A DNA stretch of 12,264 bases from UBA6100 sp049658145 (GTDB lineage Bacteria; Actinomycetota; Coriobacteriia; Anaerosomatales; Anaerosomataceae), in the NCBI GenBank assembly GCA_049658145.1, contig JBASOJ010000089.1, forward strand, positions 1 through 12,264, read 5' to 3'. The notes beneath the pieces are model-generated. The model made no database searches and had not been told where the DNA came from. It was given only the letters and a program-made list of their open reading frames with translations. A program made the translations under genes and the position numbers. This document shows, in pieces, positions 1-6,266 of this stretch. Within the stretch, counting starts at the first letter, position 1. Every line of letters starts with the position of its first letter.

Positions 1-543
1 GATGTCGCCCGGCGTCTCGACGCGCAGCGCCGGCTCCTCGGACGGGCCCTCTCGCATCTGGTCGGCGCGTACGGGCATCGAATCACCCTCGTCGCGCGGC
101 GGCCGGTCTTCTGCGATGCGACCGCACTTCTCGGGAGCAGGATGCAGGCGCTCGATACCGCGGCACTCGCGCTCGGCCGGGCGCTGCCGCGTCGGCTGGA
201 GCGTGAGGAGGAGGCGCTCATCCGCGCGTCGCGCGCGATGGAGCGCGTCGGTCCGCAGGCCACGCTCGCTCATGAGGTGCGCCTCGTCCGGGCGGGCGAG
301 AGGACGATGGCGGCGGGGCAGACGCTCGTCGAATCGGCGGAGCGCGCGATCGCGACCGCCGCGGCGCGACTGGACGACTTGTCGCCGCTGGCGATATTGG
401 GACGCGGCTACGCGGTATGTTACGGAGCGGACGGCGCTGTCGTTCGTGCCTCGGCTGAAGTCGCACCGGGCGAGCGCGTCCGGGTGCGTCTGGCACGGGG
501 GCGTCTCGGTTGCGTCGTCGACACCGTGGAAACGGAGGAGTAG
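1..543 (+). CDS. xseA: Exodeoxyribonuclease VII large subunit, C-terminal part (5' end outside window)
   Basis: Frame 1 is open from the first base of the window to a TAG at 541-543, giving about 180 residues of the C-terminal part of XseA. XseA is the large, catalytic subunit of exonuclease VII, a cytoplasmic enzyme that degrades single-stranded DNA from both ends to short oligonucleotides. Visible are an Arg/Glu/Ala-rich helical stretch expected of the coiled-coil region, then the family's C-terminal signature LxRGYA (LGRGYA, about 397-414) followed by the small beta-rich tail (VRASAEVAPGERVRVRLARG). The N-terminal OB fold and catalytic core lie upstream. The identification is secured by xseB starting directly after the stop codon, the usual arrangement. 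It probably heads or lies within an operon of xseA, xseB, the HIT gene and the degV remnant. Confidence 0.9.
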   Translation, partial: DVARRLDAQRRLLGRALSHLVGAYGHRITLVARRPVFCDATALLGSRMQALDTAALALGRALPRRLEREEEALIRASRAMERVGPQATLAHEVRLVRAGERTMAAGQTLVESAERAIATAAARLDDLSPLAILGRGYAVCYGADGAVVRASAEVAPGERVRVRLARGRLGCVVDTVETEE

Positions 544-798
544 ATGGCATCAGATGTGGTGCTGCCCGAAGAACTGTCGTTCGGTGAGGCGCTCGCGGAG
601 CTGGAGCAGATCGTGCGAGCGCTCGAGAGCGGACAGATCGAGCTCGAGGACGGACTCGCTCGCTACGAGCGTGGTGTCGCGCTGTTGCGCGCGTGCCAGG
701 CGAAGCTCGCGGAGGCGAAGCAGCGCGTGACGATGCTCATCGGCGAGATCGAGGGCGAAGAAGGCGCGTCTGTCGAGGGCGGGGAGGCGGAGTCGTGA
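544..798 (+). CDS. xseB: Exodeoxyribonuclease VII small subunit
   Basis: This 84-residue protein is the small subunit of exonuclease VII. Several copies bind the helical region of XseA and are needed for a stable, active enzyme. The family pattern is clear: SFGEALAELEQIVRALESG at residues 12-30, then an LEDGLARYERG segment and a Cys/Leu-rich second helix (LLRACQAKLAEAKQRV), together forming the two-helix hairpin. Length is normal for XseB (about 70-85 residues). A short acidic tail (GEEGASVEGGEAES) follows the conserved part. The ATG directly follows the xseA TAG (TAGATG), and GGAGGAG at 534-540 inside the end of xseA is the ribosome site, so the two genes are almost certainly translationally coupled. 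The stop codon overlaps the GTG start of the next gene. Confidence 0.95.
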   Translation: MASDVVLPEELSFGEALAELEQIVRALESGQIELEDGLARYERGVALLRACQAKLAEAKQRVTMLIGEIEGEEGASVEGGEAES

Positions 799-1151
799 GC
801 GACTGCATGTTCTGCATGATCGCCCGCGGGGACATCCCCACCACGCTGGTCTACGCCGACGAGTACGTGGTGGCGTTCGACGACATCGCGCCGCAGGCGC
901 CGGTCCACACGCTGATCGTCCCCCGCAGCCACTATGCGGACATCGCCGACGACGTCCCCTCCGATCTTCTCGAGGCGCTGATGCGCGCGATCCCACGTGT
1001 GGCCGAGAGCAAGGGCATAGCCGAGTCGGGCTACCGCGTGATCATCAACACCGGACCCGATGCGGCGCAGAGTGTCCACCACCTGCACGTCCACGTGCTC
1101 GGCGGACGGCCGATGGCGGAGGGAATGGTGGCGTTCGACGAAGACAGGTGA
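795..1151 (+). CDS. HIT-family (histidine triad) nucleotide-binding hydrolase, HINT-like
   Basis: The protein has 118 residues counted from the GTG at 795. HIT proteins of the HINT branch hydrolyse nucleoside phosphoramidates and related AMP conjugates in the cytoplasm; the physiological substrate in bacteria is usually unknown. The histidine triad HxHxH is His96-Leu-His98-Val-His100, within SVHHLHVHVLGG; by family analogy His98 is the nucleophile and Ser93 corresponds to the conserved serine ahead of the triad. An N-terminal CxxC (Cys4, Cys7, in CMFC) matches the zinc-binding cysteines of many bacterial HINT proteins. I chose GTG 795 because GGGGAGG at 781-787 lies seven bases upstream and the start overlaps the xseB stop by four bases. 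An internal ATG at 807 would cut off Cys4. The gene is probably cotranscribed with xseAB, with no obvious functional link. Confidence 0.92.
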   Translation: MSDCMFCMIARGDIPTTLVYADEYVVAFDDIAPQAPVHTLIVPRSHYADIADDVPSDLLEALMRAIPRVAESKGIAESGYRVIINTGPDAAQSVHHLHVHVLGGRPMAEGMVAFDEDR

Positions 1152-1155
1152 GGAA

Positions 1156-1598
1156 ATGGCACCGGAGCGTACCGTGTGCGTGGTGACCGATTCCACGGCG
1201 GACATCCCGCGTGAGGTTGCCGAGGAGCTCGGGATCACCGTCGTGCCGCTGAGTGTCACCGTAGGCGGCGAGATCTTCGTTGACGGCTCGCGATCTCGAT
1301 GGCGGAGTTCTTCAGGCGCATGAACGCCACCAAGGGGCTGCCCACGACGTCTCAGCCGTCCGTCGGGGCGTTCCTCGAGACGTTCGAGTCGGCGCTTGCT
1401 CGCTGCAAAGACGTTGTCTCCATCAACATCTCCAACCGTCTCTCGGGAACCATCGAGTCGGCACGCGAGGCCGCCTGGCTGGAGGACGCGATCCGCTCGC
1501 GCTTCAATGTGGCGGAACTCGCCGTGATCGAGACGGGATCTGTGATCGGGACACACACGGGTACGGGGTGGGGGCTCACCGGAGCCGAGCTGGGGTAG
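1156..1598 (+). pseudogene. DegV-family (fatty-acid-binding) protein gene, frameshifted and internally deleted
   Basis: Intact DegV proteins have about 280 residues and bind fatty acids, in some bacteria for the fatty-acid kinase (FakB role). The reading starts at ATG 1156 with the family N-terminus VCVVTDSTADIP and continues to IFVDG. At about 1287 the reading must change frame: the frame from 1156 ends at a TGA near 1321, while the other frame carries LAISMAEFFRRM, TTSQPSVGAF and INISNRLSGT, all expected DegV motifs. Adding one C after GGC (1285-1287) would restore one frame. A second lesion follows. After SAREAA (about 1475) the sequence jumps to what resembles the family's last 30 or so residues (RFNVAELAVIETGSVIGTHTG), so roughly 130-150 residues of the middle are missing. 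The tail ends at TAG 1596-1598. The gene overlaps the HIT gene's translation signals and is followed by a terminator. The frameshift could be a sequencing error; the internal deletion is harder to explain that way. Confidence 0.85.
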
Positions 1599-1610
1599 CC
1601 GGAGAAGCGG

Positions 1611-1642
1611 GAACGGCCCCGACCTTCGAGTCGGGGCCGTTC
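1611..1642 (+). terminator. Hairpin terminator after the xseA-xseB-HIT-degV unit
   Basis: A perfect 13-bp inverted repeat (GAACGGCCCCGAC at 1611-1623, GTCGGGGCCGTTC at 1630-1642) encloses a six-base loop (CTTCGA). It lies 12 bases after the degV-remnant stop. The downstream T-run is weak (TAATCCTT), as is common in high-GC genomes. The symmetrical stem could also act on transcripts from the other strand. Confidence 0.82.
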
Positions 1643-2019
1643 TAATCCTTCCCTGTTACCCCTGAGTCCTCAGGCGGCACATTCCAGCTAAGCGCTGGCC
1701 ATCGGGATGCCGGTCACCGATGAGGCCGCAACCGCGGTGGGGCGGATTCCCCGCGACACCGCATGTTAGGGAAGGGAAACCTCTGTTAGCGCCTAACCTA
1801 CCCTCTACGGCGGAAGATTGCAACAGTTGTTACATCGGGTCGGGAGGGACAGCGGACGTGCCGTCCACCGACCGACGAGCGCCGTTTGTCCGGTCGCGCG
1901 TGTCGCAACCGGGTCTCCAACGGCTACCATGAGCGAATGTGCAGCGCAGCCGCGCACGAGTCATCGATGGTGTTGTCGACGAACGCGCGGTACGTCTTTC
2001 TGAGGAGAGGGGATGAGCG
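1643..2019. other. Long non-coding leader/intergenic region upstream of acs with several inverted repeats
   Basis: No convincing gene lies in these 377 bases. They hold several potential RNA or operator structures. CCAGC/GCTGG forms a small hairpin near 1685-1699. CATCGG and CCGATG (about 1700-1722) pair, extended by GGC/GCC with a bulge. GCGGTGGGG (1734-1742) pairs with CCC and CACCGC (1749-1762) around a CGGATT loop with a bulge. GTTAG occurs at 1765-1769 and again exactly 20 bases on at 1785-1789, where it faces CTAAC at 1793-1797 to form a GTTAG-CGC-CTAAC dyad. CAACAGTTG (1822-1830) is a further short dyad. I recognise no known riboswitch class and no clear -35/-10 pair. By position it should hold the acs promoter and its control sites. 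Confidence 0.5.
2002..2012 (+). promoter_or_regulatory. Ribosome binding site deciding the acs start
   Basis: The purine-rich GAGGAGAGGGG ends seven bases before ATG 2020 and selects it over the out-of-frame ATG at 2013, which would give only four codons before TGA. The TGA of a possible 24-codon upstream reading frame (1929-2003) overlaps the first bases of this site. Confidence 0.75.
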
Positions 2020-4011
2020 ATGACTGAGCAGAATGCGATCGAGTCGCTGTCGCAGGAATACCGGGTCGTGCAGCCGCCCAAGTGGGTCACCGAACGTGCG
2101 CACATCCAGACCATGGATGAGTACCAGGAGCTCTACAAGCGCTCGATCGAAGACCCCGAGGGCTTCTGGGCTGACATGGCCGAGCAGATGCTCCACTGGG
2201 AGAAGAAGTGGGACACGGTCCTCGAGTACGACTTCAGCAAGCCGTCCATCAAGTGGTTCGAGGGTGGCAAGCTCAACGTCACCTACAACTGCATCGACCG
2301 TCATCTTCAGGGCTGGCGCCGCAACAAGGCCGCGCTCATCTGGGAGACGGACGAGGGCCGCACGAAGATGTACACCTACCAGTCGCTCTACTACAAGGTG
2401 TGCAAGTTCGCAAACGTCCTCAAGAAGCACGGTGTGAAGAAGGGCGACCGCGTCGCCCTCTACCTGCCGATGATCCCCGAGCTCGCGATCGCGATGCTCG
2501 CCTGCGCGCGCATCGGCGCGATCCACTCGGTCATCTTCGCCGGATTCAGTGCGGCAGCGCTTCGCGATCGTATCCAGGATTCGGGCGCCAAGATGCTGGT
2601 TACCGCGGACGAAGGTCTTCGCGGCGGCCGTGTCGTGCCGCTCAAGGCCGAGGCTGATGCCGCACTCAACGAGTGTCCGTCCATCGAGTCGGTCATCGTC
2701 GTCTCGCGCGCGCGTACGCGTGTCGACATGGAACCGGGCCGTGACTTCTGGTACCACGAGGAGGTCCGCGCGGACGATATCAGCCAGCACTGCGACATCG
2801 AGTGGATGGACGCCGAGGACCCGCTCTTCATCCTCTATACCTCCGGGTCCACGGGCAAGCCCAAGGGCGTGCTCCACACCACGGGAGGCTACCTGCTCTA
2901 CGCGGCGACCACCTTCCGCTACGTGTTCGACTACCACGACGAGGACGTGTTCTGGTGCACCGCCGATATCGGATGGGTGACCGGGCACAGCTACATCGTG
3001 TACGGGCCGCTCGCGGTGGGTGCCACGTCGCTCATGTTCGAGGGCGTGCCCACGTATCCTGATGCCGGCCGCATGTGGGAGATCATCGAGAAGCATGGCG
3101 TGAACCAGTTCTACACGGCCCCGACGCTCATCCGCTCGCTCATGAAGCAGGGCGAGGAGTGGCCGGCAAAGTACGACCTCTCAACGCTGCGCGTGCTCGG
3201 TACGGTCGGCGAACCGATCAACCCCGAGGCGTGGATGTGGTACTACAAGAACATCGGCCACGAGAATGCGCCGATCGTCGACACCTACTGGCAAACGGAG
3301 ACCGGCGGCCACATCATCACCAACCTGCCCGGCATCACTCCGATGAAGCCTGGCTCGGCGACGCTCCCGTTCTTCGGCATCGAGCCGGTCGTCGTGAACG
3401 AGGACGGCAGCGAGACCGAGCTCGGCAGCGGCGGGCGCCTGTGCATCACCAAGCCGTGGCCGGGCATGATGCGCGGCACCTGGGGCGACCCGGAGAACGC
3501 ACTCATGAAGAACGTCTACTTCACTGCTTTCCCCGGTAAGTACTTCACCGGCGATGGCGCGCGCAAAGACGAGGACGGCTACTACTGGCTGCTCGGCCGC
3601 GTGGACGACGTGATCAACGTCTCCGGTCACCGCATGGGCACCGCCGAGATCGAGAGTGCGCTCGTGAGTCACGCGTCGGTCGCCGAGGCGGCCGTCGTCG
3701 GCTACCCGCACGACGTCAAGGGCGAGGGCATCTACGCCTACGTCATCTTGAAGAGCGGCGTGGACATCCCCGGTGGCATCGAGAAGATCCTGCGCGGCCA
3801 CGTGCGCGAGGAGATCGGGCCGATCGCGAGCCCCGACTTCATCCACATCGTGCCCGAACTGCCCAAGACCAGGAGCGGCAAGATCATGCGTCGCATCCTG
3901 CGCAAGATCGCCGGCGGTGACCGCAACATCGAGGCGTTCGGCGACATCTCGACCCTCGCGGACCCGGCCATCGTGCAGACGATCCTCGACACCGCACCGA
4001 AGGTCGGCTAG
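2020..4011 (+). CDS. acs: Acetyl-CoA synthetase (AMP-forming)
   Basis: This 663-residue protein has the normal full length for Acs, a cytoplasmic enzyme that converts acetate, ATP and CoA to acetyl-CoA through an acetyl-adenylate. The ANL-superfamily motifs appear in order: the ATP-binding loop YTSGSTGKPKG (273-283); the Acs-typical CTADIGWVTGHSYIVYGPL; DTYWQTETGG (421-430), which holds the adenine and acetate pocket with the family tryptophan at 424; YFTGD (508-512); the hinge and CoA region RVDDVINVSGHR ending at 538; and the C-terminal SGKIMRR with catalytic Lys621. In this family that lysine is the target of regulatory acetylation by Pat-type enzymes; no such gene is in the window. The WTGH/WQTETG set points to acetate rather than a longer acid, although propionyl-CoA synthetases are close relatives. 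The gene stands alone, with a structured leader upstream and a terminator downstream. Confidence 0.96.
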   Translation: MTEQNAIESLSQEYRVVQPPKWVTERAHIQTMDEYQELYKRSIEDPEGFWADMAEQMLHWEKKWDTVLEYDFSKPSIKWFEGGKLNVTYNCIDRHLQGWRRNKAALIWETDEGRTKMYTYQSLYYKVCKFANVLKKHGVKKGDRVALYLPMIPELAIAMLACARIGAIHSVIFAGFSAAALRDRIQDSGAKMLVTADEGLRGGRVVPLKAEADAALNECPSIESVIVVSRARTRVDMEPGRDFWYHEEVRADDISQHCDIEWMDAEDPLFILYTSGSTGKPKGVLHTTGGYLLYAATTFRYVFDYHDEDVFWCTADIGWVTGHSYIVYGPLAVGATSLMFEGVPTYPDAGRMWEIIEKHGVNQFYTAPTLIRSLMKQGEEWPAKYDLSTLRVLGTVGEPINPEAWMWYYKNIGHENAPIVDTYWQTETGGHIITNLPGITPMKPGSATLPFFGIEPVVVNEDGSETELGSGGRLCITKPWPGMMRGTWGDPENALMKNVYFTAFPGKYFTGDGARKDEDGYYWLLGRVDDVINVSGHRMGTAEIESALVSHASVAEAAVVGYPHDVKGEGIYAYVILKSGVDIPGGIEKILRGHVREEIGPIASPDFIHIVPELPKTRSGKIMRRILRKIAGGDRNIEAFGDISTLADPAIVQTILDTAPKVG

Positions 4012-4034
4012 AGCTTCACGCGCATCGATCGCAG

Positions 4035-4062
4035 CGAGGGCCCCGCACATGCGGGGCCCTCG
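4035..4062 (+). terminator. Hairpin terminator after acs
   Basis: Twelve perfect base pairs (CGAGGGCCCCGC at 4035-4046, GCGGGGCCCTCG at 4051-4062) enclose the loop ACAT, 23 bases after the acs stop. The downstream T-tract is poor (TCGTGTG). It separates acs from the haem operon. Confidence 0.8.
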
Positions 4063-4091
4063 TCGTGTGCGGGGTCGCGGGCGCGCGTGCA

Positions 4092-4100
4092 TGGTAAACT
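4092..4100 (+). promoter_or_regulatory. Candidate extended -10 promoter element of the haem operon
   Basis: TGGTAAACT reads as an extended -10 (TGn followed by TAAACT, four of six matches to TATAAT) between the acs terminator and hemE. It would give a leader of about 40 bases. I see no good -35 hexamer in the very GC-rich stretch upstream. The site is supported mainly by position and by being an AT-rich patch. Confidence 0.35.
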
Positions 4101-4147
4101 GTGCGTCGACTCGTTTCGCCCCTGACACGCCGGAGGTACTTCCCCGC

Positions 4148-5218
4148 ATGGCTTTCAACGACCTCTTCCTGCGCGCGGCTCGCCGTGAACCCACGGAGAG
4201 CACCCCTGTCTGGATGATGCGCCAGGCCGGCCGCTACATGCCCGAGTATCGCGAGATCCGCGCGAAGCACGGCTTTCTCGAGATGTGCCGCACGCCCGAG
4301 TTGGCTGTCGAGGTCACCATGCAGCCGGTCGACCTCGTCGGCGTGGACGCCGCCATCCTGTTCTCGGACATCCTCGTGGTGTTCCCCGGAATGGGCCTCG
4401 ACCTTGAGTTCGCCAAAGGCGAGGGTCCGGTCATCCACAACCCGGTTCGCACCGTGGACGACATCCGCAAGCTCCGCATCTCCGACCCGCTTGCCGACAC
4501 CGGCTACGTGATGGACACCCTCGGGATCCTGCGCAAGGAGCTCGAGCACAAGGTCCCGCTCATCGGCTTCGGCGGGGCGCCGTTCACGCTTGCGAGCTAC
4601 ATGATCGAGGGCCACGGCACGCGCGACTACGAGTACACCAAAGCGCTCATGTGGAGTGAACCCAAGGCGTGGGACGAGTTGATGACCAAGATCAGCGACA
4701 CCGTCATCGCCTACCTCTCGGCGCAGATCGACGCCGGCGCGCAGGTCATCCAGGTCTTCGACAGCTGGGTCGGCTACGTGGCGCCGCGCGACTACGAGCG
4801 CTCTGTGCTGCCGCACACCAAGCGCGTGATCGATGCGCTCACCGAGCACGGCAAGCGAGTAGTGCCCGAGGGAGTGCCGATCATCCACTTCCCGAACGGG
4901 GCGACCTCGATGCTCGACCTCGCGCAGCTCGCTGGCGGCGATGTCCTCGGCGTGGACTGGCGCCTCGACATGAAGCACGTCGTCGAGCAGGTGGACGAGC
5001 GTTTCGCGATCCAGGGCAACATCGACCCGGTGGCGCTCTTCGCTCCCGATGACGAGCTCGAGCGGATGGTCGTCGAGATCCTTGAAGCGGTCGGCACGCG
5101 GCCGGGTCACATCTTCAATCTCGGTCATGGCATCCACAAGACCAGCGATCCGGAGAAGGCGCGCACGATGATCAGGCTCGTGCACGAGCACTCGGCGCGG
5201 ATCCGCGGCGGGAAGTAG
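4148..5218 (+). CDS. hemE: Uroporphyrinogen decarboxylase
   Basis: This 356-residue protein is the usual length for HemE, a cytoplasmic cofactor-free enzyme that removes four carboxyl groups from uroporphyrinogen III to give coproporphyrinogen III. The first signature, PVWMMRQAGRYMPEYR (20-35), carries the substrate-binding arginines Arg25 and Arg29. Asp74, in LFSDIL, matches the catalytic aspartate that holds the pyrrole nitrogens. The second signature, GFGGAPFTLASYMIEG, follows, and His327 in FNLGHG matches the conserved C-terminal histidine. The ATG at 4148 is preceded by GGAGG at 4132-4136 with an 11-base gap, a little long but acceptable. The frame stays open far upstream through the end of acs, but only this start gives the family N-terminus. 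It leads the haem operon, and the ferrochelatase gene starts eight bases after its stop, as in the hemEHY order of bacilli. Confidence 0.97.
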   Translation: MAFNDLFLRAARREPTESTPVWMMRQAGRYMPEYREIRAKHGFLEMCRTPELAVEVTMQPVDLVGVDAAILFSDILVVFPGMGLDLEFAKGEGPVIHNPVRTVDDIRKLRISDPLADTGYVMDTLGILRKELEHKVPLIGFGGAPFTLASYMIEGHGTRDYEYTKALMWSEPKAWDELMTKISDTVIAYLSAQIDAGAQVIQVFDSWVGYVAPRDYERSVLPHTKRVIDALTEHGKRVVPEGVPIIHFPNGATSMLDLAQLAGGDVLGVDWRLDMKHVVEQVDERFAIQGNIDPVALFAPDDELERMVVEILEAVGTRPGHIFNLGHGIHKTSDPEKARTMIRLVHEHSARIRGGK

Positions 5219-5226
5219 GCGCGGGC

Positions 5227-6201
5227 GTGACGGGTCGCGTAGGAGTATTGCTGACGGCGTTCGGCGGCCCGGACTCGCTCGAGTCGGTCGGGCCGTTCAT
5301 GGCGCGGTTCATGGGGCGCGAGCCTGCGCCGGCCGTTGTTGCCGCTGCGCAGGAGAAGTACCTCGCGATCGGCGGCTCCTCGCCGCTGCCGGCGACCGTC
5401 GCAGCTATCGCCGCATCCCTCGAGCGCCATCTCCGGTCGGCCGGCCGCGATGCGGTCGTCAGGGCCGGCATGCGCTACTGGGATCCTTCGATCGCCTCGT
5501 CGCTCGAGGAGCTTCGCGCTGCGGGCGCAGATCGCATCGTGATGGTGTCGCTCTCCGCGTTTGAGTCGCAGGTCACCTGTGAGGCGTACCGCACCGAAGC
5601 GCACGGCGCCGCCTGCGATCTGGAGCTCGCCGATCTGTGCGAGGCACCGTCGCTGTCCCGCGCACCGCAGTACCGCGACTTCTTCGGACATGCGTGCGCG
5701 CATGCGCTCGATGCGATCGTGGCCGAGCGCGCGCTCGTGGTGATGACCGCTCATAGCCTTCCGGAAGCCGATCTTGTGGCGGACGACCCGTATCCGGGCG
5801 GGCTGCGCGAGGTTGCCGACGCGGTGGCGGCGATCGCCGGACTCGCGGAGGGCGCCGAGTTCGCCGACGACGAGCGACTGCCCGGCGTGGCGGCATTCGG
5901 GTCGCTCGATGCGCCGGTGCCGTGGTTGCTCGCCTACCAGTCCCGGGGTGTCCGGCTGGGGACGTGGCTCGGGCCCGATCTCGTGCGGGTGATGGAGGTC
6001 GCCGCGGAGGTCGGCTACGATGGCGTGGTCGTCGTGCCGATCGGCTTTGCGATCGATCACATGGAGACGCTGTGGGACCTCGACATCGACGCGGCGGGCC
6101 GGGCATCGGACCTCGGCCTGAGTTTCGTGCGCACAGCAGTGCCGAATGACGACGACAGCTTCGTGGAGGCCCTCGTCGGGGCGGTCGAGCCACTGCTGTA
6201 G
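5227..6201 (+). CDS. hemH: Ferrochelatase (coproporphyrin or protoporphyrin ferrochelatase)
   Basis: The protein has 324 residues from a GTG start eight bases after the hemE stop. Ferrochelatase inserts Fe2+ into a porphyrin; in Gram-positive bacteria the usual substrate is coproporphyrin III (CpfC). Family features are the N-terminal GVLLTAFGGPDSLESVGPF, the conserved TAHSLPE with metal-binding His176, the LAYQSRG segment with WLGPDL soon after, and the active-site loop PIGFAIDHMETL with Glu280, preceding the DLDID segment. The length is close to that of bacillary enzymes. Cysteines occur mid-protein, but no cysteine cluster is present near the C-terminus, so I infer no [2Fe-2S] cluster of the kind seen in some actinobacterial ferrochelatases. 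Context with hemE and HemY/CgoX-type oxidases favours the coproporphyrin route, but sequence alone does not settle the substrate. The Shine-Dalgarno match is weak, which suggests coupling to hemE. Confidence 0.93.
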   Translation: MTGRVGVLLTAFGGPDSLESVGPFMARFMGREPAPAVVAAAQEKYLAIGGSSPLPATVAAIAASLERHLRSAGRDAVVRAGMRYWDPSIASSLEELRAAGADRIVMVSLSAFESQVTCEAYRTEAHGAACDLELADLCEAPSLSRAPQYRDFFGHACAHALDAIVAERALVVMTAHSLPEADLVADDPYPGGLREVADAVAAIAGLAEGAEFADDERLPGVAAFGSLDAPVPWLLAYQSRGVRLGTWLGPDLVRVMEVAAEVGYDGVVVVPIGFAIDHMETLWDLDIDAAGRASDLGLSFVRTAVPNDDDSFVEALVGAVEPLL

Positions 6202-6266
6202 CGACGCAAGACCCACGACCGAATGCGGCGGCCGGCACCGCTCGCTCGCGAACAAGGAGCGGTAGC

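Noticed and set aside
1690..1800. Known riboswitch (c-di-GMP, c-di-AMP, cobalamin, ZTP, fluoride or guanidine classes considered)
   Set aside because: Hairpins are present, but none of the conserved core sequences of these classes could be matched by eye.
1785..1803. IdeR/DtxR- or MntR-like iron/manganese box (GTTAG...CTAACCTA)
   Set aside because: The half sites resemble TTAG/CTAA, but the central spacing is three bases instead of one and the left outer arm does not match. The downstream gene is acs, not a metal gene.
1924..3096. Long open frame on the - strand opposite acs (about 390 codons)
   Set aside because: It is a GC-driven shadow. The + strand carries an unmistakable acetyl-CoA synthetase, and the antisense text is low-complexity Arg/Val/Asp/His with no family motif.
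4016..5191. Long open frame on the - strand opposite hemE (about 391 codons)
   Set aside because: Same kind of shadow. HemE on the + strand has all its signatures, while the antisense product shows no recognisable domain.
5227..6201. [2Fe-2S] ferrochelatase
   Set aside because: Cysteines are present mid-protein, but the clustered C-terminal cysteines typical of cluster-binding ferrochelatases are missing.
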